A stretch of 64,000 nt of DNA from Chryseobacterium sp. ISL-6 (GCF_018613715.1 NZ_JAGGPT010000002.1:1-64000), one strand, 5' to 3'. Counted from the stretch's first letter, positions 42,070 to 52,094 are shown. The notes: generated by a model not told the origin, from the sequence alone. Translations and numbers: made by a program.

Positions 42070-44337
42070 TTATAAAGCTCCTATTTCATCTACGAAAAGC
42101 CAAGCTTTAGAATCAGCTCCCGGATTTCCGGCTGGTATAATTCCTGCATTTTCTATTTTAATTTTAATATATTTTGAGTTCTGATTTCCTATATTCAATC
42201 TTACTTTTCCTTTTGAGTTCTGAATTTCTTCTTTTCCAATTTCTTTGATCATTTTAAAATTAGTGTTGTCATCGGAAACAAAAATCTGTGCCGATTTAGC
42301 AAGATGAATCCAACTTCCCTTATTCTCCAGAGTATTGAAATAGATTTCTGAAAACTGTGTTTTCTGTCCTAAGTCAATAACTGCTACAACATCTTTTCCA
42401 TTAAATCCTAACCATGTTTTCCCTAACTGCTTTTGATTTCCAATAATCCCGTCCACTAAAGTGAAAGCGCCTCCAAAAGAGTAATTTTCACTTGGCTGTT
42501 GTTCCAGGCTAATGTTCTTTCCTGTCGTTTTGGAAGGGGTAAACTGTTGTGTGGAAACAACACTTTTTAGTTGACCTTCTTCAAAATAGGCAGACTTCAC
42601 TGTCATGGCCTTAGATACAGGAATAACCCCCTGATAAGATTGAGAATTTATTGTCGGATCTGTTCCGTCCGTTGTGTATTTTATTCCATTGGAATTTTGA
42701 GAAGTTGACAATTCATAAGCAACACCATTCACTGCAGGAATTACTTTTCCGGAAATATTATAAATGCTTTTAGCATAATTCACCTTCATTTTATCTAAAA
42801 CCTTAAACTGCTGTATGACCCTGTTTTCAAAATCTTTATAATTTTTAGAATCCGCTGTTCCCCAAGCAACTTCTGAGAGTGCCATTAACCTTGGAAAAAT
42901 CATATACTGCACCTGTTTAAAATCGAGAATATATTCAGTCCATAAATTAGCTTGAACCCCCAAAATGTATTTTGCCTGCTCAGCATTTAATTCCGAAGGG
43001 ATAGGATCATAGGAATACACTTTATCTAAAGGAGTAAATCCACCAAAAGCATTTGGCTCCGATTGTGGATCTCCCTGATAATGGTCAAAATAGCAGAAAG
43101 CTCCGGGAGTCATCACGGCAAAATGTTTGGATTTCGCCGCTTCAATTCCTCCATTTACCCCTGTCCAACTCATTACAGCTGCATTTGGAGCTAATCCACC
43201 TTCTAAAATTTCGTCCCAGCCAATTATTTTTCTTCCTTTGCTGTTCACATATTTTTCAATGGTCTGAATAAAATAACTTTGTAAACCATGTTCGTCTTTC
43301 AGGTTATTTTTCTTTATTAATTCCTGACAATGTGCACATTCTTTCCATCTGGTCTTCGGGCACTCGTCGCCACCAATATGGATATACTGAGATGGAAAAA
43401 GTTGCATAACCTCGTCCAAAACGTTTTCCAAAAATGTAAAAGTTTCTTCTTTTGGACAAAATACATCATCAAAAACACCCCATTTCGTAGCAGCTTCAAA
43501 AGGTCCTTTTGTACAAGCTAATTCTGGATAAGCTGAAAGTGCAGCTAAAGCATGACCCGGCATTTCAATTTCGGGAACAATAGTGATATGTCTTTGTTCA
43601 GCATATTTAACCACTTCCTTAATCTGCTCCTGGGTATAAAAATAGGGGCCATATGGTTTTCCGTCAAATGTATTATCAACATAAGCTCCGATCATCGATT
43701 CTTTTCTTTTAGAACCTATTTCGGTAAGCTTTGGATATTTTTTGATCTCAATTCTCCATCCCTGGTCATCAGTTAAATGCCAGTGAAAAGTATTCAGCTT
43801 ATACATCGCCAGATAATCGATATACTGTTTCACTTCATCCACGGTAAAAAAATGACGACAAACATCCAGATGCATTCCACGCCATGCAAATTTTGGAGAA
43901 TCATTAATTTCCATAGCAGGAATTTGCTTGTCTTCCCTATGCTCTTCAAACAACTGAATCAACGTTTGAAGTGCAAGAAAATACCCCTGCTTGGTATAGG
44001 AACTTATCAAAATTCTTTTGGGAGAAATGTAAATAGAATACTTTTCTTTATCTGCTTCAGCATTAATTGGGATTTTTGGCTGTGGAAACAGCAAATGCAT
44101 CACATGAACTTTTTCTGTACTGCTACTGGATTTAAATTTAACCTGGGAACCTAGACGTTTTTTTAAATATTCTGTTTCTTCTTTCGGAAGTTTATCATTC
44201 AGTATTAGTGTTTCTGGAATTTCAAACTTCCCGGCCTGCATATTTACACTTTGTGGATAAGGAATTAAATTTGGTTTCTTCTGAGCATGAAAAACAGTGG
44301 AAAAAATAGCAGAAAATATAAATAGAAAACGTCGCAT
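42070..44337 (-). CDS. GH20 beta-N-acetylhexosaminidase
   Basis: 755 aa with signal peptide. GH20b N-domain, then the catalytic TIM barrel with HLDVCRHFFTVDEVKQYIDYL, NTFHWHLTDDQGWRIEI and the Asp-Glu catalytic pair in HIGGDECPKTRW near residue 322. After it a chitobiase-type C-terminal FN3-like part (IKYTTDGTDPTINSQSY) and a discoidin (F5/8 type C)-like carbohydrate-binding domain. Cleaves terminal GlcNAc/GalNAc; here it fits N-glycan or chitin oligosaccharide use with the neighbouring enzymes. Confidence 0.94.
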   Translation of the reverse strand: MRRFLFIFSAIFSTVFHAQKKPNLIPYPQSVNMQAGKFEIPETLILNDKLPKEETEYLKKRLGSQVKFKSSSSTEKVHVMHLLFPQPKIPINAEADKEKYSIYISPKRILISSYTKQGYFLALQTLIQLFEEHREDKQIPAMEINDSPKFAWRGMHLDVCRHFFTVDEVKQYIDYLAMYKLNTFHWHLTDDQGWRIEIKKYPKLTEIGSKRKESMIGAYVDNTFDGKPYGPYFYTQEQIKEVVKYAEQRHITIVPEIEMPGHALAALSAYPELACTKGPFEAATKWGVFDDVFCPKEETFTFLENVLDEVMQLFPSQYIHIGGDECPKTRWKECAHCQELIKKNNLKDEHGLQSYFIQTIEKYVNSKGRKIIGWDEILEGGLAPNAAVMSWTGVNGGIEAAKSKHFAVMTPGAFCYFDHYQGDPQSEPNAFGGFTPLDKVYSYDPIPSELNAEQAKYILGVQANLWTEYILDFKQVQYMIFPRLMALSEVAWGTADSKNYKDFENRVIQQFKVLDKMKVNYAKSIYNISGKVIPAVNGVAYELSTSQNSNGIKYTTDGTDPTINSQSYQGVIPVSKAMTVKSAYFEEGQLKSVVSTQQFTPSKTTGKNISLEQQPSENYSFGGAFTLVDGIIGNQKQLGKTWLGFNGKDVVAVIDLGQKTQFSEIYFNTLENKGSWIHLAKSAQIFVSDDNTNFKMIKEIGKEEIQNSKGKVRLNIGNQNSKYIKIKIENAGIIPAGNPGADSKAWLFVDEIGAL

Positions 44338-44420
44338 TTAAGTATGATTAAGGTTTTAGCTAAGATAATTATTTTCTAAAACTCTTTTGCTCATTTTAAC
44401 TTATTAAATAATAAAACATC

Positions 44421-44428
44421 TAAATTTG
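44421..44428 (+). promoter_or_regulatory. -7 promoter box of the DUF4197 gene
   Basis: TAAATTTG fits TAnnTTTG, 13 bases before the ATG at 44442. Confidence 0.5.
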
Positions 44429-44441
44429 CAAAAAAAATACA

Positions 44442-45260
44442 ATGAGAAAAACTATTTTTCTGGCTGCTGGATTATTATTTTCAGTTTCATCTCAAGCCCA
44501 ACTTTTAGACATTATAAAATCTACTGTTAAGGATAAAACGGGAGTTGATCTAAACAATCCCGGTAAAACAAAAAATACCACTACATCCAATACGACTGCC
44601 ATATCTACCTCATCTCCCAATAGATCGTCCTCTATTAATCTGAACAATCTTACCTCATCACAGATCTCATCTGGATTAAAGGAAGCTTTAAGTCTTGGAG
44701 TAACTGATGGTGTAAAAAAACTGGCTTTAACTGATGGATTTTTAAAAAATGAGGCTGTAAAAATTTTAATGCCTGAAAAATTACGGAAAGTCGACACTAC
44801 GTTACGTTCTTTAGGAATGGGTAAACTAGCAGATGAGGGGGTAAAATTATTAAACAGAGCTGCTGAAGATGCGGTAACAGAAGCCGCTCCTATTTTCACG
44901 AATGCCATTACTTCCATGACCATTACGGATGCTAAAAATATTTTATTAGGTTCCAATAATGCAGCAACCAATTATTTGCAGACTAAAACCCAAAGCCAAC
45001 TGTTTACCGCTTTCCAGCCAAAAGTACAGGCTTCTTTAGGAAAAGTAGGAGCTGATACGGTTTGGAAAAATCTTATTTCAAAATACAATATGTTTACTGG
45101 ACAGTCTGTAACTACTGATCTTAACGAATATGTTACCACAGAAACTATTAATGGCGTATTCAAAATGGTGGCAGAAAAAGAAAGTGGAATAAGAAATACT
45201 CCGGCTATGAGAACGACAAGTATATTGCAGAAGGTTTTCGGAGCTCAGGATGGAAAATGA
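44442..45260 (+). CDS. DUF4197 domain-containing secreted protein
   Basis: 272 aa with signal peptide (FLAAGLLFSVSSQAQ), a Ser/Thr/Asn-rich linker (about 40-68) and a helical DUF4197-type domain: GLKEALSLGVTDGVKKLALTDGFLKN, AVKILMPEKLRKVDTTLR, and NLISKYNMFTG. Function unknown. It ends at a bidirectional terminator. Confidence 0.85.
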   Translation: MRKTIFLAAGLLFSVSSQAQLLDIIKSTVKDKTGVDLNNPGKTKNTTTSNTTAISTSSPNRSSSINLNNLTSSQISSGLKEALSLGVTDGVKKLALTDGFLKNEAVKILMPEKLRKVDTTLRSLGMGKLADEGVKLLNRAAEDAVTEAAPIFTNAITSMTITDAKNILLGSNNAATNYLQTKTQSQLFTAFQPKVQASLGKVGADTVWKNLISKYNMFTGQSVTTDLNEYVTTETINGVFKMVAEKESGIRNTPAMRTTSILQKVFGAQDGK

Positions 45261-45294
45261 TCTTAGATTTTAAAATTACAATTATATATATAAA

Positions 45295-45325
45295 AAAGGC
45301 TGCTTCAGAAATTGTAACAGCCTTT
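45295..45325. terminator. Bidirectional terminator between DUF4197 and scoB
   Basis: AAAGGCTG and CAGCCTTT arms around 15 bases, T-rich on the right and A-rich on the left. Confidence 0.65.
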
Positions 45326-45334
45326 ATTTTTTAT

Positions 45335-45988
45335 TTAGAATTGCATTTCAGGAATATCCCCTTCAATGATAAGATCTGCTTCTGTAGATTTGATAATATG
45401 TTCTACTGAAATTCCTGGTGCTCTTTCAACGAGCTTGAAACCTGCAGGAGTGACATCCAGTACTGCTAATTCTGTTACTACTCTTTTCACGCAGTTTACC
45501 CCTGTTAATGGAAGCGTACATTTCTTTAGAATTTTACTTTCTCCTGCTTTGTTTACGTGCATCATTGCAACGATGATATTTTCAGCAGAAGCTACTAAGT
45601 CCATTGCACCACCCATTCCCTTCACCATTTTTCCTGGAATTTTCCAGTTGGCAATATCTCCATTTTCAGAAACTTCCATCGCTCCAAGAATGGTTAGATC
45701 TACTTTCTGACCTCTGATCATTCCAAAACTGAAAGCAGAATCGAAGAATGATCCTCCTGGCAATATCGTAATCGTCTGTTTTCCGGCATTAATAATATCG
45801 GCATCTTCTTCGCCTTCAAAAGGGAAAGGTCCCATTCCGAGAACTCCATTTTCACTCTGAAACTCTACGTCTATACCATCTGGAACGTAGTTGGCAACCA
45901 GAGTAGGAATCCCTATTCCCAGGTTTACATAGTAGCGGTCTTTCAGTTCTTTTGAAATTCTTTTAGCAATTTGTTCTTTTGTGAGCAT
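45335..45988 (-). CDS. scoB: 3-oxoacid CoA-transferase subunit B
   Basis: 217 aa. Contains NLGIGIPTLVANYVP, the catalytic Glu in QSENGVLGMGPFP and FSFGMIRGQKVDLTILGAMEV, all typical of the beta subunit of succinyl-CoA:3-oxoacid CoA-transferase. Works as a complex with subunit A (47977-48678). The two genes, usually adjacent, are here separated by an ABC transporter gene on the opposite strand. Confidence 0.93.
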   Translation of the reverse strand: MLTKEQIAKRISKELKDRYYVNLGIGIPTLVANYVPDGIDVEFQSENGVLGMGPFPFEGEEDADIINAGKQTITILPGGSFFDSAFSFGMIRGQKVDLTILGAMEVSENGDIANWKIPGKMVKGMGGAMDLVASAENIIVAMMHVNKAGESKILKKCTLPLTGVNCVKRVVTELAVLDVTPAGFKLVERAPGISVEHIIKSTEADLIIEGDIPEMQF

Positions 45989-46086
45989 AATAAAAACTTA
46001 GACTGCAATTTAAATATTTTCAATTGAATACAAAAGGTCTTTATTATTCCAAATTATTAACATCATAAGTCAAAATAATATCTTTA

Positions 46087-46094
46087 ATTTTGCA
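46087..46094 (+). promoter_or_regulatory. -7 promoter box of the ABC exporter gene
   Basis: TAATTTTG fits TAnnTTTG, 15 bases before the ATG at 46110. Confidence 0.5.
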
Positions 46095-46109
46095 GGATTA
46101 TTTAATCGA

Positions 46110-47912
46110 ATGAAAATACTCTTAAGATATCTTAAACCTTACAAATGGTTGATTGCCCTTTCTTTGTTACTGGCCACCATTAATCAGGTTTTTTCTTTAT
46201 TTGCACCGGCAATTACCGGTAATATCCTTGATCAGCTGGTTACCCATCCTAATTTTTTTGATAAGGAAAAACTCATTCCCAGAAATCTGAATCAATATTT
46301 ATATGGAAATGGAATTTACCACGGGGCGTTTTATTTTTTAACATTGCTTATCGGAACAGCAATGATAAGCCGAATTGCCAAAGCATTTCAAGATTATGCG
46401 GTAAGCGTTATTACCCAAAAGTTTGGTGCGAAAATATTCACTGATGGTCTAAAGCATTCAATGGCATTACCCTACCAGGAATTTGAGGACCAAAGAAGTG
46501 GTGAAACCTTATCGATCTTAACGAAAGTACGAGAGGATACGGTGAAATTCATCACCAGTTTCATTAATATATTCTTCGGAATATTAGTCAGTATTATTTT
46601 CGTTTCCGTGTATGCTATTCGTTTACATTGGTCGATTATGCCTGTGTATATCTGTGGAATTTTCCTGATTGCTTTTATCACCAATTTATTGAGCAAAAGG
46701 ATAAAAAACATTCAGAAAAATATTGTTTCAGAAACAACGGCTTTAGCTGGAAGTACTACAGAAAGTTTAAGAAATATAGAAATTGTTAAAAGTTTAGGAC
46801 TAACCAATCAAGAAGTTATCCGTTTAAATAATAATACGTATAAGATTCTTGGACTTGAGCTTAGAAAGGTTAAAAGTATCCGTTCTTTAAGTTTCATCCA
46901 GGGAACGATGGTCAATTTTCTTCAACAGATGATTACCCTGACCCTGTTATTATTAATTTTCAAAAATATTGTTACTCCCGGACAATACCTGTCTCTGATG
47001 TTTTATGGTTTTTTTATTTTCGGACCGATGCAGGAAATTGGGAATATTATCATTTCTTATCGTGAGGCAGAAGCATCTCTTAATAACTTTGATCGTTTAA
47101 TGAAAAAAGAGGTGGAAGAAAAACCACTTCATCCAAAACAAATTGGTGCTATTGAAGAATTAGAATTTAAACATGTTTCCTTCAAACATCAGTCGGCACA
47201 GTATAAAGCCTTAAATAATATCTCTTTTGATGTGAAAAATGGAGAAACCATTGCTTTTGTAGGACCTAGTGGTTCAGGGAAAAGTACATTGGTAAAATTA
47301 CTGGTTGGGCTTTACAGGCCACAGGAAGGAAATATTTTTTACAATACAATTAATGGAAAAGAATTTGACTTTGATGAATTGAGAAATCAAATTGGTTTTG
47401 TAACCCAGGATACTCAGCTTTTTGCAGGAACGATCAAAGAAAATCTTCTTTTTGTAAATCCTAAAGCTACAGAAGTGGATTTGGAAATCGCTTTACAGAA
47501 ATCAAGTTGTACTGCATTATTAGAAAGAGCAGAAAAAGGTATTGAAACGGTTATTGGTGAAGGAGGGCTGAAATTGAGTGGTGGGGAAAAACAAAGAATC
47601 GCTATCGCTCGGGCACTTTTAAGAAAGCCCCATTTATTGATTTTTGATGAGGCGACTTCAGCTTTGGACAGTATTACTGAAGAAGAAATAACATCCACCA
47701 TAAAAAATATTTCAAAGGAAAAGGAACAAATTACAGTTCTTATCGCCCATCGTTTAAGCACTATTATGCATGCAGACCGAATTTATGTACTTGAACGCGG
47801 ACAAGTCATAGAAATGGGATCTCATGATAATCTAATTGCCGAAAAAGGATTGTATTATGCCATGTGGCGACAACAAATCGGAGAAAGAAAAATGCTTATT
47901 TCGGAAGAATAA
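46110..47912 (+). CDS. ABC transporter, fused permease and ATPase (MsbA-like exporter)
   Basis: 600 aa. Six membrane segments in the first half, then an ATPase with Walker A GPSGSGKST near residue 384, Q-loop (FVTQDTQLF), signature LSGGEKQR, Walker B LLIFDEATSALD and H-loop IAHRLS. A half-transporter that would work as a homodimer. Substrate (lipid, peptide or drug) cannot be told. It lies between scoA and scoB in opposite orientation. Confidence 0.94.
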   Translation: MKILLRYLKPYKWLIALSLLLATINQVFSLFAPAITGNILDQLVTHPNFFDKEKLIPRNLNQYLYGNGIYHGAFYFLTLLIGTAMISRIAKAFQDYAVSVITQKFGAKIFTDGLKHSMALPYQEFEDQRSGETLSILTKVREDTVKFITSFINIFFGILVSIIFVSVYAIRLHWSIMPVYICGIFLIAFITNLLSKRIKNIQKNIVSETTALAGSTTESLRNIEIVKSLGLTNQEVIRLNNNTYKILGLELRKVKSIRSLSFIQGTMVNFLQQMITLTLLLLIFKNIVTPGQYLSLMFYGFFIFGPMQEIGNIIISYREAEASLNNFDRLMKKEVEEKPLHPKQIGAIEELEFKHVSFKHQSAQYKALNNISFDVKNGETIAFVGPSGSGKSTLVKLLVGLYRPQEGNIFYNTINGKEFDFDELRNQIGFVTQDTQLFAGTIKENLLFVNPKATEVDLEIALQKSSCTALLERAEKGIETVIGEGGLKLSGGEKQRIAIARALLRKPHLLIFDEATSALDSITEEEITSTIKNISKEKEQITVLIAHRLSTIMHADRIYVLERGQVIEMGSHDNLIAEKGLYYAMWRQQIGERKMLISEE

Positions 47913-47946
47913 ACAAAGCGCTGAATAAATTATTCAGCGCTTTGTT
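47912..47946. terminator. Bidirectional terminator between the ABC exporter and scoA
   Basis: AACAAAGCGCTGAATA and TATTCAGCGCTTTGTT form a perfect 16-bp stem around AAT. Confidence 0.8.
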
Positions 47947-47976
47947 TTTATTTTAAATGTTGTTTTTCAAAAGAAA

Positions 47977-48678
47977 TTATTCTTTTTGTCTAACAGTTCT
48001 TTGTTCAATTCTCTTTTCGAATTTTTCACCCTGGAAAATTCTCTGAATCATAATTCCGGGAATATGTATCTGATTAGGATCCAATTCTCCATCTTCTACT
48101 AATTCTTCCACTTCAGCAATTGTAATTTTTGCAGCGCCCGCCATTGGATGATTAAAGTTTCTTGCAGATCCTTTGAAAATTAAATTTCCGGCATAATCTC
48201 CTTTCCAGGCTTTTACAATAGAATAATCAGCTTTATAGGCATGTTCTAAAATATGAGGCTTACCATCGAAATCTTTTACTTCTTTACCCTCAGCGATCTC
48301 TGTTCCATATCCTGCAGGAGTATAGAAAGCAGGAATTCCAGCCTGAGCTGCTCTGCATTTTTCAGCAAGCGTTCCCTGAGGAGTAAGTTCAACATCTAAT
48401 TCTCCGGAAAGCATCTGTCTTTCGAACTCTGCATTTTCTCCAACATAGGAAGAAATCATTTTTTTAATTTGTCTTTTATGAAGCAGTAATCCTAATCCAA
48501 AATCATCAACTCCTGCATTATTGGAAATACATGTCAAGTCTTTTACATCGCTTTCTACCAATGCATTAATGGAGTTTTCAGGAATACCACAAAGACCGAA
48601 TCCACCTAACATTAAAGTCATTCCATCCTGAATACCTTCAATGGCTTCCTGTGCATTTTTTACTCTTTTATCAATCAT
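47977..48678 (-). CDS. scoA: 3-oxoacid CoA-transferase subunit A
   Basis: 233 aa. [25 protein letters not shown] contains the CoA-site GGFGLCG. It continues with [19 protein letters not shown] and the [25 protein letters not shown] region typical of ScoA. Alpha subunit of succinyl-CoA:3-ketoacid CoA-transferase in ketone-body or acyl degradation. Partner subunit B is 2 kb away across the ABC gene. Confidence 0.93.
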   Translation of the reverse strand: MIDKRVKNAQEAIEGIQDGMTLMLGGFGLCGIPENSINALVESDVKDLTCISNNAGVDDFGLGLLLHKRQIKKMISSYVGENAEFERQMLSGELDVELTPQGTLAEKCRAAQAGIPAFYTPAGYGTEIAEGKEVKDFDGKPHILEHAYKADYSIVKAWKGDYAGNLIFKGSARNFNHPMAGAAKITIAEVEELVEDGELDPNQIHIPGIMIQRIFQGEKFEKRIEQRTVRQKE

Positions 48679-48847
48679 TAAATATTAGATTTTCTGTTGG
48701 CTAAATTTAATAATTTTTCTCGTAACTGTGGTAGTCTGGATTTTTATTTGAACTTATAAAAGTTCATATTCGAAAAAACAGGATTTAAAAATCAGTTTAC
48801 ATACTTTTTTATAGAGATCAGATTCAGTAGGCAGATCTTACTTTACA

Positions 48848-49459
48848 TTATTCAAAATCAAGTAATCCGTCTGAAAGTGCTTTCCATTGGATTTTTGATA
48901 TTCCCACCATTCCTCCTAAACCAATCATCATATTTCTAAGTTTATCAACGAATGCAGCATTATAATTTGGAGATTCATTCCGTCCATATATCGCAGCCGT
49001 CAGTTCTTTGCCATTTCTTGAAATAAGAAAAGTTGATGTCGCTTTATCACTGTAAAAATGTGCAACATGATCATTTTGGTCATTCCCTGGGATTTTCGAT
49101 GGGCTGCAGGTTACTAAAAAACTCTCAAACTCATCAGCAACCTGATGAAATATATTAACAATTTCTACCCAATCATATCCTTTTGCTTCTGCTTCACCGG
49201 GACCAGGTATATTAATCCTAATAAAATCTCCTATTTCAGGAGAACGGTCGAGAGGCTTTCCGTTGGAATCAAAAAGTTTAAAATCTGATGTATTTTCTCC
49301 GCTAAACTGTTGCCATTGATTGACCGAGAAGAATCTTTCTTTTAAAATACTAAACTTTTCTGCTGCCAATACGGCATCATTATAATACTTTTGACTTTCA
49401 GTGTCATGAAATCCGCCTTCTTTTTGTAGTGGTATTCCAGGAATTTTTTTTGGCTTCAT
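48848..49459 (-). CDS. Unknown protein (about 203 aa)
   Basis: Soluble protein with MKPKKIPGIPLQKEGG at the start, a DSNGKPLDRSPEIGDFIRINIPGPGEAEAKGYDWVEIV block and a GRNESPNYNAAFVDKLRNMMIGLGGM end. No recognised family by eye. The ATG at 49459 is preferred over an upstream in-frame TTG (49492); a TAAATTTG box lies only a few bases upstream of it, so the mRNA may have a very short leader. Confidence 0.65.
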   Translation of the reverse strand: MKPKKIPGIPLQKEGGFHDTESQKYYNDAVLAAEKFSILKERFFSVNQWQQFSGENTSDFKLFDSNGKPLDRSPEIGDFIRINIPGPGEAEAKGYDWVEIVNIFHQVADEFESFLVTCSPSKIPGNDQNDHVAHFYSDKATSTFLISRNGKELTAAIYGRNESPNYNAAFVDKLRNMMIGLGGMVGISKIQWKALSDGLLDFE

Positions 49460-49803
49460 TATATCAAATTTAAAATTGAACGTTTTTATCAATCCAAATA
49501 TTGAATATCAAACTATTTTATTTTTTTCTTTTTAAAATCATTTTATTTTAAGCAGAAAAAACATTTATAATTAACATCATAAAATCCGGTAATTAGAATT
49601 AATGCGACAATTTGCAGACCAAATTTTCTTTAGGTACAAAAAAAAGTTCCGTCCAGGTCTTATAACGACAATCCTATCTAACTGAGTATATTAAGATTAC
49701 ATATTAAAAAAATTATTTACTTTTTTTAATGGTCTAGATTTTGGAACTAATACAATAAGTAATTATAAGGTTCAACTGACAAGCGCCGCAAAAAAACAGT
49801 ATT
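49460..49803. other. 344-base intergenic region
   Basis: AT-rich, no gene or repeat recognised beyond promoter-like sequences for the flanking genes. Confidence 0.4.
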
Positions 49804-50181
49804 ATGGAAACAAAAGATATATCAAGGGTAGCACTTGGTGCATTTCTCATCTCAGCAGGAATAGGTCACCTTACGTTTGCGAGAAAGGAATTTCAGGCTC
49901 AGGTTCCGGAGTGGGTTCCTTTAAAAAAAGATGATACTGTAGTATATTGAGGAATCGCAGAAATCCTTTTAGGAACAGCAGCGATTGTGACTCCTCAAAA
50001 GTATAGGAAAACAATGGGAAAAGTTCTCGCTGGATTCTTTGTGGCCGTTCTTCCCGGAAATATTGCTCAATATAGGAACAGAAGGGATTCTTTTGGTCTT
50101 AATACAGATAGTCAGAGATTGGCAAGGCTTTTCATGCAGGCTCCATTGATAGCATGGGCACTAAAATCTACAAAGGATTAA
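49804..50181 (+). pseudogene. DoxX-like membrane protein gene with an in-frame stop
   Basis: The frame reads METKDISRVALGAFLISAG and VPEWVPLKKDDTVVY, hits TGA at 49948-49950, then continues in the same frame with GIAEILLGTAAIVTP and NIAQYRNRRDSFGL to RLFMQAPLIAWAL. Both halves together match a DoxX-type small membrane protein in size (125 codons) and in the GIAEILLG motif. A single base change (Ser TCA to TGA) would explain it. Either a recent nonsense mutation or a sequencing error. Confidence 0.75.
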
Positions 50182-50491
50182 ATATTTTTTAGAAAGCCAA
50201 TAACCAGAACTTTTTCCTTATTTTTTTTCTAAAATTGGTCTATATTTGGTGAAAATTATTTACCACATATTCAGACCTGTTAATATAGTTAGTATATTAA
50301 TTATTTAGCAAACACAAATTAATTCCATGAGAAAAAAAATACCTAACTGCAGCTTAGCCGTTTCTCCTACTCTATATCTAATCACAGATAAAAATATCTT
50401 CTTATTTAATTCCAAAGAATATATGACCTAAGATGAAGAAATTCATCGAGATCAATTTTTAAACTTCACCTTTACAAAAATTAATGTATAC
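50182..50491. other. 310-base intergenic region
   Basis: AT-rich. A 27-codon frame at about 50328 has no support. No clear promoter box was seen; it precedes the MORN/YwqK-like gene. Confidence 0.35.
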
Positions 50492-52021
50492 ATGAAAAAA
50501 TTATTTACCCTAACGCTATTAGCGCTACTATTTACAATAAAGGTCTATTCACAAGAGAAAATCTATTTTGATGAAAACTGGGAAAAGACCACTCAAAATA
50601 AAATGGAATATTATCGGGAAACTGAACCAAAAGGTAAGTTTACCTTAATAAAAGATTATTACAAAAACGGAACTCTTCAAATGGAAGGCTTAGCTTCAGA
50701 TATAACTCCACAAAATGAAGTATATGAAGGAAAAGTGACCTGGTATACAAAAGAAGGAAAAGTAATCAATTCTACCACTTTTTCTAAAGGAAAACAATTG
50801 GGTCCAGCTCAATCATTTGATGAGAAAGGAAGAATACTTGAGGATTTCACCTATAATTCAGATGGCGGCTATAAGGGAAAGAGCTACGCTTACAAAGATG
50901 TTGAAAATTCATCTTATTTTAATTCTCTAACCATATATGAAAGTCCTGAAGTATATAAAACAATAATTTACGATGAAGACATCAAAGGAATCAGATATGA
51001 GACGAGCATTGAGAAAAATGGAGATTCTGAAACTAAATACTACGGGGATAAAGGTAAATCACTTGGTAGTAACAGCTATTCTTCATCCACAACCAATAGT
51101 GGTACTGTTGTAGAATATTATTATAATCCAATGCGGGTTTCTAAAATTGAAAAATATAAAAATGGAAATGTAATTGAGAGTACTGTATTTGGCAAAAATG
51201 GAAATCTTTTACAAGAAGAGAAAAAAAACAAAAAAGACGGATACAAAACAACCTACGATGAATCCGGAAAAAAAATAGGAAATTTAGTATATAAATCAAA
51301 TACAGAAGCTGAATATCTTACACCTTACGAAGGTGAAGATTATCAATTTACTTATGATTATTTGCAAATTTCTACCATTGATGTTTATAAAAACGGGTCA
51401 CTTGTATTAAATAAAAGCTTTAGTGATAATGGAAAGTTATACTCAGAGAAAATTCTTAAAGATGATTCTGTACAGGAAATGAAATACTATAATGATAATG
51501 GCACTTTAAAATCCAATATTACCTACAAAAACGATCTGCCTTATAATGGCACTTCATATGATGACCATAATGAACAACTTTATAAAGATGGGGTTTTAGT
51601 TCATTCGAAGACATTTTTTGAAGGAACTAAACTGCAATACGAAAAGAAATTAAACGCTGATAAAAACACATATGAAGCAACTGTTTATAATGATAAGGGA
51701 GCTATTCTTTACGTTTATAATCAACCAGTGGATGAAAGCTATCTTTTTACGGCACAAATTGCACAATATATCAATGGTAAACCGGCCAACAAAGCTGTTG
51801 TAAAAAATGGAATTCTTCAAAGTGGAAAGATTAAACTTAAAATAGATTCTGGCACAAAAGAAATAGAACGCAGTGGAAAATGGATATTATTAAAGATTTA
51901 TGATTCCAATGGAAAACTTACTCAGGATTCGAAAATTTTAGCCGATTCGGAACAGGATGAAACAAATTATAGCCCCCAGACCGGTATATCGGAAGATAAT
52001 TTATTGTATAATATTTTTTAA
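50492..52021 (+). CDS. Secreted MORN/YwqK-like repeat protein
   Basis: 509 aa with signal peptide (LTLLALLFTIKVYSQ). Many repeats of the type DYYKNGTLQMEG, TWYTKEGKVINST, DEKGRILEDFTYN, KYYGDKGKSLGS and FSDNGKLYSEK, i.e. Tyr/Phe-x-x-x-G-K/x-h strand pairs found in MORN-variant (YwqK-type) proteins. It is predicted to be a periplasmic or surface-exposed beta-repeat protein. Some databases label related proteins as YwqK-like antitoxins, but no toxin gene is adjacent. Confidence 0.75.
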   Translation: MKKLFTLTLLALLFTIKVYSQEKIYFDENWEKTTQNKMEYYRETEPKGKFTLIKDYYKNGTLQMEGLASDITPQNEVYEGKVTWYTKEGKVINSTTFSKGKQLGPAQSFDEKGRILEDFTYNSDGGYKGKSYAYKDVENSSYFNSLTIYESPEVYKTIIYDEDIKGIRYETSIEKNGDSETKYYGDKGKSLGSNSYSSSTTNSGTVVEYYYNPMRVSKIEKYKNGNVIESTVFGKNGNLLQEEKKNKKDGYKTTYDESGKKIGNLVYKSNTEAEYLTPYEGEDYQFTYDYLQISTIDVYKNGSLVLNKSFSDNGKLYSEKILKDDSVQEMKYYNDNGTLKSNITYKNDLPYNGTSYDDHNEQLYKDGVLVHSKTFFEGTKLQYEKKLNADKNTYEATVYNDKGAILYVYNQPVDESYLFTAQIAQYINGKPANKAVVKNGILQSGKIKLKIDSGTKEIERSGKWILLKIYDSNGKLTQDSKILADSEQDETNYSPQTGISEDNLLYNIF

Positions 52022-52060
52022 ATATAAATAGTCTTTTAAATAAGAGTTTCAGAAAAATAA

Positions 52061-52094
52061 AAAACCGCCACTTAAAATTTAAGTGGCGGTTTTT
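52061..52094. terminator. Bidirectional terminator
   Basis: AAAACCGCCACTTA and TAAGTGGCGGTTTT form a 14-bp stem; it serves the convergent genes ending at 52021 and 52113. Confidence 0.8.

Noticed and set aside
50328..50411. 27-codon frame upstream of the MORN/YwqK-like gene
   Set aside because: No ribosome site, family match or other evidence of coding.
50492..52021. Toxin-antitoxin antitoxin (YwqK label)
   Set aside because: It has a signal peptide and MORN-like repeats and no adjacent toxin gene; a repeat protein of unknown role is the safer call.
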